From: Gammaproteobacteria bacterium
GTDB taxonomy: Bacteria; Pseudomonadota; Gammaproteobacteria; Steroidobacterales; Steroidobacteraceae
Length of the DNA: 19,603 nt
Assembly (NCBI GenBank): GCA_020846815.1
Contig: JADLDF010000244.1
Coordinates: 1-19,603, forward strand
Direction: 5' to 3'
Translations under genes and position numbers: made by a program
The notes under the pieces: model-generated
The model's input: the letters and a program-made list of their open reading frames with translations, nothing else
What the model was told of the DNA's origin: nothing
Databases searched by the model: none
In this document: positions 15,823 to 19,603 of the stretch, piece after piece
Numbering within the stretch: position 1 is the stretch's first letter
How the letters are laid out: each line of letters opens with the position of its first letter

Positions 15823-16806
15823 TCAGCCGCCGATCGATGCAAGGTGCGGCGTGAGCCCGGTTTCGCCCCGGTGCAGGCCGTGTCCCTGCGCCTTGATGCC
15901 AAGCTGCCGCGTCAACGTGGCGCGCAGCAGCTCCTGCTGCGCATCCTGCTGCAGCAGCGGCCGCAGCGGGATGCCGACATTGCCGAACAGGCACAGGCGC
16001 AGGTCGCCGCCGGATGTCACCCGCAGCCGGTTGCAGCCGGCACAGAAGTCGCGCGAGTACGGCGCGATGATGCCGACGCGACCTGCGTAGTCCGGATGCG
16101 CGTATTCGCGCGCCGGGCCGGCCTCCGGCGCCCGCGGCTGCGGCGTCCAGCCCGCTGCCCGCAGCTCGTCCTCGAGCGCCGCGGCACGCCGATGATGCGC
16201 GGCGAAATAGCTGCGATTGTCGCCGGTCTCCATCAGCTCGATGAACCTCACGGCCAGCGGCCGTGTGCGCAGGTACTCCAGCCAGCGCGGCAGCTCGGCA
16301 TCGTTGAGTCCGCGCAGCAGCACCGCATTGAGCTTGACGCTGCGCAGCCCGAGACCGAGCGCTGCTTCGATGCCCTCGAGCAACGCCGGCAGGTCGTCGC
16401 GACCGGTGATGCGCGCGAAGCGCTCGCGGTGCAGCGAATCGACGCTGACATTGAGCGCGGTCAGGCCCGCGGCGTGCCAGTCGCGCAGCCGCTTGTGCAG
16501 CAGGCAGCCGTTGGTGGTCAGTGCGACGGTCTGCACGCCCGGAGTCGCGGCGGCCACGGCGATGACGTCGGTGAGATCGCGGCGCAGGCTCGGCTCGCCA
16601 CCGGTCAGGCGCAGCTTGCGCATGCCGAGCTCGGCGAACGCCCGCAGCAGACGCCCGATTTCATCGAGCTGCAGGTCACGCGGCCGGCCGGGGCGGGCGT
16701 GATAGCCCTGCGGCAGGCAGTAGCTGCAACGGTAGTTGCACGCTTCGAGCAGCGACAGCCGCAGATAGGGAAAAGTGCGACCGAACCGGTCGGCGAGGAC
16801 ACTCAT
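15823..16806 (-). CDS. moaA: GTP 3',8-cyclase MoaA (molybdenum cofactor synthesis)
   Basis: MoaA is a radical-SAM enzyme that converts GTP to 3',8-cyclo-7,8-dihydro-GTP, the first step of molybdopterin synthesis. The protein has 327 residues. The radical-SAM cluster is C23-x3-C27-x2-C30 (CNYRCSYC), followed by the SAM-binding RLTGGEPSLR. The second cluster, which binds GTP, is C255-x2-C258-x13-C272 (FCAGCNRLRV...LRLCLFG), almost as in E. coli (257, 260, 274). The C-terminal Gly-Gly needed for activity is present (SIGG). The ATG at 16806 has an AAAGGAG site 5' to it; upstream residues of the longer frame are noncoding. The product feeds NarG. No moaC, moaD or moaE is in the window, so they must lie elsewhere. 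The long structured leader suggests riboswitch control. Confidence 0.96.
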   Translation of the reverse strand: MSVLADRFGRTFPYLRLSLLEACNYRCSYCLPQGYHARPGRPRDLQLDEIGRLLRAFAELGMRKLRLTGGEPSLRRDLTDVIAVAAATPGVQTVALTTNGCLLHKRLRDWHAAGLTALNVSVDSLHRERFARITGRDDLPALLEGIEAALGLGLRSVKLNAVLLRGLNDAELPRWLEYLRTRPLAVRFIELMETGDNRSYFAAHHRRAAALEDELRAAGWTPQPRAPEAGPAREYAHPDYAGRVGIIAPYSRDFCAGCNRLRVTSGGDLRLCLFGNVGIPLRPLLQQDAQQELLRATLTRQLGIKAQGHGLHRGETGLTPHLASIGG

Positions 16807-16811
16807 GCGCT

Positions 16812-16943
16812 CTCCTTTCCAAGCACGGGAGGCGATGGCGTTTCCACCATGGCCCGGCGGCCTCCTGGCCGCGGCCTGCCGGCCATGCCCCATGGAGGGC
16901 GAAGGCTGGCGGGCTTCGGAGCGTCACCCCGGGGGCGGTGACG
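16812..16943 (-). ncRNA. probable molybdenum-cofactor (Moco) riboswitch in the moaA leader
   Basis: The 187-nt gap between modE and moaA carries no gene but is densely structured when read on the moaA strand. Visible stems are: 7 bp pairing 16922-16928 with 16937-16943; a long stem pairing 16848-16858 with 16878-16887 around inner GC-rich hairpins; and a 5-bp hairpin with a GAAA tetraloop (16836-16849). The CGCTCC at 16918-16923 can pair with the ribosome-binding region GGAGAGCG (16808-16815), which would hide the start. Moco RNA motifs are known upstream of moaA operons in proteobacteria and sense the cofactor to shut translation off. The match here is by position and structure from memory, not by covariance search. 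Confidence 0.55.
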
Positions 16944-16993
16944 GCGCCATTCTAGCGCGCCACGAAACCGGCGGTCGAGACGAACGCCGTACC

Positions 16994-17428
16994 TCAGACG
17001 TCCTTGAGGGAGCGCTGCAACGGACGCCGCAGCGATGTGCCGCGACTGCGGACGCTCCTGACTCGGCCACTGGCACTACGGGCGATGTGAGTCGACAGCG
17101 CACGGAATTCGCGCTGTGCAATCGCCTCGGCCGCCGCCTCGGCGCGGCGATAGCATTCGATCAGGGCCTGCCCGAGGTCGGTGAGCCGCGCGCCGCCGCC
17201 GTGCGCCCCGCCAGTGGACGTGACGACCACCGGCGCGTCGAAAGCCCGGTTGAGATCGTCAAGCAGCAACCAGCCGCGCCGATAGCTCAGGCCCAGCTCG
17301 CGTGCCGCCTGCGACAGGGAACCACAGGCCTCGATGCGCTCCAGCAGGGCGATCTTGCCGGGCCCGATCGAGGGTCCGGCGGTGAAGTCGATGCGGATGC
17401 GGGTGTGGATCAGGTCGGGCTTGTCCAT
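16994..17428 (-). CDS. modE: ModE-type molybdenum regulator, DNA-binding domain only
   Basis: The protein has 144 residues. Residues about 10-90 are a ModE winged helix-turn-helix: IGPGKIALLERIEACGSLSQ, AARELGLSYRRGWLLLDDLN, then VVTSTGGAHGGGARLTDLGQ. ModE represses molybdate-uptake genes. E. coli ModE (about 260 residues) has a C-terminal pair of molybdate-binding TOBE domains. Here they are absent and replaced by a helical linker and an Arg-rich tail (SGRVRSVRSRGTSL). It is divergent from modA, with a ModE operator in the 163-nt gap. It lies upstream of the moaA leader on the same strand, so it may be cotranscribed with moaA. Molybdate sensing by this short form must use another route, or it may act without ligand. 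Confidence 0.85.
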   Translation of the reverse strand: MDKPDLIHTRIRIDFTAGPSIGPGKIALLERIEACGSLSQAARELGLSYRRGWLLLDDLNRAFDAPVVVTSTGGAHGGGARLTDLGQALIECYRRAEAAAEAIAQREFRALSTHIARSASGRVRSVRSRGTSLRRPLQRSLKDV

Positions 17429-17547
17429 GCGCCCATTCTAGGTCCCGGGCGCGTCGGTGGTATGGGCGCATCGGCCGCCGCTGCGTGACGCATACCTCCA
17501 GACGGCCAGATATGCCATCACCCGCACCGGACATTCGACCCCCGCTG

Positions 17548-17571
17548 CGCTATATTGTCTTGAATATAACG
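17548..17571. promoter_or_regulatory. ModE operator between modE and modA
   Basis: CGCTATAT (17548-17555), 8 nt, then ATATAACG (17564-17571) form a near-perfect inverted repeat with one mismatch. It closely resembles the E. coli ModE site at modA (CGTTATATTG...ACATAACG), including the TATATTGTC core. It ends 20 nt before the modA ATG, so bound ModE would cover the modA promoter or start region. It may also control the divergent modE. Confidence 0.85.
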
Positions 17572-17591
17572 AACCCGGATCCGTCGTCACG

Positions 17592-18947
17592 ATGAGTACC
17601 GCCATGGCTATCCCGCGCCCGCTGCTGCTGTCCCTGCTGCTGTCCCTACTGCTGTCCCTGTCGCTGATCGCGGTGCCGCGGCACGCGCTCGCGCAGGAAG
17701 CGGAGGCACCGCTGGTGTATGCCGCGGCATCACTCACCGACGTGATGCAGCAGATCGCAGCGGACTATTCGCGCGAACGCCAGCGCAGCGTACGGCTGTC
17801 CTTCGGCAGCACCGCGACGCTCGCGCGCCAGATCGAAGCGGGCGCGCGGGCGGACCTGTTCGTCGCCGCGGACGAGGAGTGGATGGACTACGTCGAGCAG
17901 CGCGGACTGGTGCAGCCTGTCAGCCGGCTGCCGCTGCTCGGCAACGCGTTGGTGCTGATCGCACCCGCCGCGTCCACGACTCGCTTGTCGCTGCAACCCG
18001 GCGTCGATCTCGGTGCGGCACTCGGCCAGCGCGGCCGGCTGGCGCTCGCCGATCCTGCCAGTGTGCCGGCGGGCAAGTACGCCAAGGCGGCTCTGGGCTC
18101 GCTCGGTATCTGGCAGTCGATCGAGCCACGGATCGTCGCGAGCGACAACGTGCGCATGGCATTGCTGTATGTCGCGCGCGGCGAGGCGCCGCTCGGCGTG
18201 GTCTATGCGACCGACGCGAAAGCCGAGCCGCGGGTGCGCGTGGTCGCGCAGTTTGCGCACGAGTCGCATCCGCCGATCGTCTATCCAGCCGCGCTGACCA
18301 CCCAGGCGCGACCCGGCGCGGCCGCGTTCCTCGACTACCTGGTCGGCAATGCCGCACGGGCGCGGTTCGAGGCGGCGGGCTTCGTCGCGCTCGCCGACCC
18401 CCGCAGGCCATCGCTCGCCTGCCGCGTCGGCGAGCGGAACATGGACACGGAAATCCGGCTGTTCCAGGGCGAGGCGCGGGCCGTCACGGCGGCGAAGTCG
18501 TCGCACGCGCCGCAGCCGCAACTCGAGCCCGGCACGCTCTGGGGGCTGGCACTGGTGCCGCAGCAGCAGCTGGAACCCGCCGCGCCACCGAGCCGCAGCC
18601 TGCTCGCCGACGGCGCCTGGGGCGGTCTGGCGCAGTTTCGCGTCGCGCAAGCCGGCCGCCATCGGATCACCATCGACGGGCCGTTCTGGGTCGATGTGAT
18701 CCAGCACGGCAAGCCGCTGACCACGGTCGACTTCGGCGGACGTCAAGACTGTCCGTTGTTCCGCAAATCGGTGGAATACGATCTGCCGGCGAACGAGACA
18801 CTGACGCTGCAGCTCATCGGCGCCGGCCGCAACCGGGTCCGGGTGAGCATCGTGCCGGTGACGGCGTCTCCGGCATCACCGGGCGCATCCGCCAGAGTGC
18901 CGGCGCCGCTGCCGCCGCCACGACCGGCAGCACCGTCGACGCCGTGA
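17592..18947 (+). CDS. modA: ModA molybdate-binding protein fused to an unrecognised C-terminal domain
   Basis: The protein has 451 residues. After a Leu-rich signal peptide (cleavage near ALA-QE, about residue 34), residues 38-267 are a ModA periplasmic molybdate-binding domain. Ligand positions are visible: Ser47 (AAASLTDV), Ser73 (FGSTATLARQI), the ALADPASVPAGKYAK loop, Val188 (SDNVRMAL) and Tyr205 (GVVYATDAKAE). A typical ModA would end near residue 268. Here the frame runs on for about 180 residues: a linker, then a beta-rich domain (about 285-422) with LWGLALVPQ, FWVDVIQHGK, DCPLFRKSVEYDLP and LQLIGAGRNRVRVSI, and a Pro-rich tail. I do not recognise this domain. An internal ATG at 18441 could start it alone. 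ModA hands molybdate to a ModBC transporter, but no modBC is in the window. The ATG at 17592 follows the ModE operator; no strong Shine-Dalgarno is visible, and ATG 17604 is an alternative. Confidence 0.88.
   Translation: MSTAMAIPRPLLLSLLLSLLLSLSLIAVPRHALAQEAEAPLVYAAASLTDVMQQIAADYSRERQRSVRLSFGSTATLARQIEAGARADLFVAADEEWMDYVEQRGLVQPVSRLPLLGNALVLIAPAASTTRLSLQPGVDLGAALGQRGRLALADPASVPAGKYAKAALGSLGIWQSIEPRIVASDNVRMALLYVARGEAPLGVVYATDAKAEPRVRVVAQFAHESHPPIVYPAALTTQARPGAAAFLDYLVGNAARARFEAAGFVALADPRRPSLACRVGERNMDTEIRLFQGEARAVTAAKSSHAPQPQLEPGTLWGLALVPQQQLEPAAPPSRSLLADGAWGGLAQFRVAQAGRHRITIDGPFWVDVIQHGKPLTTVDFGGRQDCPLFRKSVEYDLPANETLTLQLIGAGRNRVRVSIVPVTASPASPGASARVPAPLPPPRPAAPSTP
17622..17657 (+). repeat. 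three in-frame 12-nt repeats in the modA signal peptide
   Basis: CTGCTGCTGTCC occurs at 17622-17633 and 17634-17645, then CTACTGCTGTCC at 17646-17657 with one change. Each copy adds Leu-Leu-Leu-Ser to the hydrophobic core. Length change by slippage would keep the frame but alter the signal peptide length. Confidence 0.85.
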
Positions 18948-19603
18948 TGCCCGCGGACGATCGGCGCACGCGCGGCGCGGTGGCGAGCGGCTCGTCCGTG
19001 CTGGTGGCGCTGGCGATCGCCGGCGCACTGCAAGCCGCACCCGGCGCTACCGGCCTGCAGGAGCTGCTGGCCGTGCGCCCGGGCGGTGCGGCGTCGATCG
19101 TCGATGCGAGCTCGCGCGCCCTGACGCGTCCGGTCGCCGGGCTCGATGCCGCGCAGAGCGCGGCATTCCGGCTCGGCGAGGCCTTCTTCAACACCGACTT
19201 CGACACTTCGACCGGCACGCGCCGCAGCGGCCTCGGGCCGTTGTACAACTCCGCGTCCTGCTCTTCCTGTCACAACGGCAGCGGCCGTGGCGCACCTGTC
19301 GATGCCAGCGGCACTACCTCGATCGCACTGGTCATGCAGTTGAGCGAGGCCGCCACCGACGGCGATGCGGCCAGCCTGCCGTCGGCGCACTTCGGCAGGG
19401 TGTTCAATCCCTTCGCGGTCGGTGAGCTCGAACCCGACGGGCATGTCCACGTGCTCTACCAGGCGCGCCCCGTGACACTGGCGGATGGCAGCGTCGTCGA
19501 GCTGCGCGTGCCGAGCTACCGGCTCGAACCGACCCGTGGCCAGGCGCCCACGGCGACGCTGCGCCGCTCGCCGCGGCTCGCGCCCGCGATCGTCGGTGCC
19601 GGA
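18947..19603 (+). CDS. DUF1111 di-haem oxidoreductase, 5' part (runs off the window)
   Basis: The reading frame is open from the ATG at 18947 to the end of the window (219 codons seen). A hydrophobic segment (SSVLVALAIAGALQA) suggests export to the periplasm. Residues 70-115 match DUF1111 proteins, relatives of bacterial di-haem cytochrome c peroxidases: FRLGEAFFNTDF, then RRSGLGPLYNSASCSSCHNGSGRG with the haem c motif C105-x2-C108-H109. Further matches are FGRVFNPFAVG and, near the edge, SPRLAPAIVGAG. Family members usually have one or two more haem sites and are often near imelysin-type proteins; the rest is not visible. The ATG overlaps the modA stop (TGATG), so translation is likely coupled to the fused ModA protein. 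Substrate and partner are unknown. Confidence 0.85.
   Translation, partial: MPADDRRTRGAVASGSSVLVALAIAGALQAAPGATGLQELLAVRPGGAASIVDASSRALTRPVAGLDAAQSAAFRLGEAFFNTDFDTSTGTRRSGLGPLYNSASCSSCHNGSGRGAPVDASGTTSIALVMQLSEAATDGDAASLPSAHFGRVFNPFAVGELEPDGHVHVLYQARPVTLADGSVVELRVPSYRLEPTRGQAPTATLRRSPRLAPAIVGAG

Noticed and set aside
14289..15902. Minus-strand open frame of 537 codons opposite the OmpA gene
   Set aside because: Shadow of the Ala-rich coding sequence; signal peptide, OmpA domain and ribosome-binding site are on the plus strand.
1..19603. CRISPR arrays, insertion sequences, transposase or integrase genes
   Set aside because: No regularly spaced repeats and no transposase or integrase motifs were seen on either strand.

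Overview
The window is GC-rich bacterial DNA. It carries a nitrate-respiration cluster next to genes for molybdenum uptake, molybdenum regulation and molybdenum-cofactor synthesis. Cysteine-ligated Fnr, membrane-bound NarGHJI, ModE/ModA and OmpA-type envelope proteins together point to a proteobacterium. A gammaproteobacterium seems likely, but no rRNA or other taxonomic marker is present, so this is an inference.

Left edge (1-2092): a tRNA-like 3' end with T-arm and CCA but no matching 5' half is followed by a 60-bp imperfect inverted repeat. Next come an N-terminally truncated HipA-like kinase and a membrane-anchored chimera of a cut-off phytochelatin-synthase domain and Ig-like domains. 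This looks like the decayed edge of a mobile or rearranged segment.

Centre (2207-13657, all minus strand, transcribed right to left): narK2, narG, narH, narJ, narI, a parvulin-type ppiC, narK1 and an Fnr/Anr regulator. The narG/H/J/I genes are joined by ATGA stop/start overlaps. An Fnr box (TTGACCCGGATCAA, 13731-13744) lies about 75-80 bp upstream of narK2. Nitrate would enter through NarK1/NarK2 and be reduced to nitrite on the cytoplasmic face by NarGH, using quinol electrons from NarI. NarJ (and possibly PpiC) would help assembly, and Fnr would switch the set on without oxygen.

Right part (13847-19603): a small three-helix membrane protein is divergent from narK2, followed by a secreted OmpA-family protein. 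moaA is on the minus strand with a structured leader that fits a molybdenum-cofactor riboswitch. A short ModE is divergent from a ModA fused to an unrecognised C-terminal domain, with a clear ModE operator (17548-17571) between them. The 5' part of a DUF1111 di-haem protein overlaps the modA stop and runs off the window. These genes supply and sense the molybdenum that NarG needs. No modB, modC or other moa/moe genes lie inside the window.

Most of the window is well-known biology. The parts most likely to be new are the ModA fusion with its coupled DUF1111 gene, the molybdate-domain-less ModE that keeps a good operator, the phytochelatin-synthase/Ig chimera, and the tRNA-like structure at the left end.
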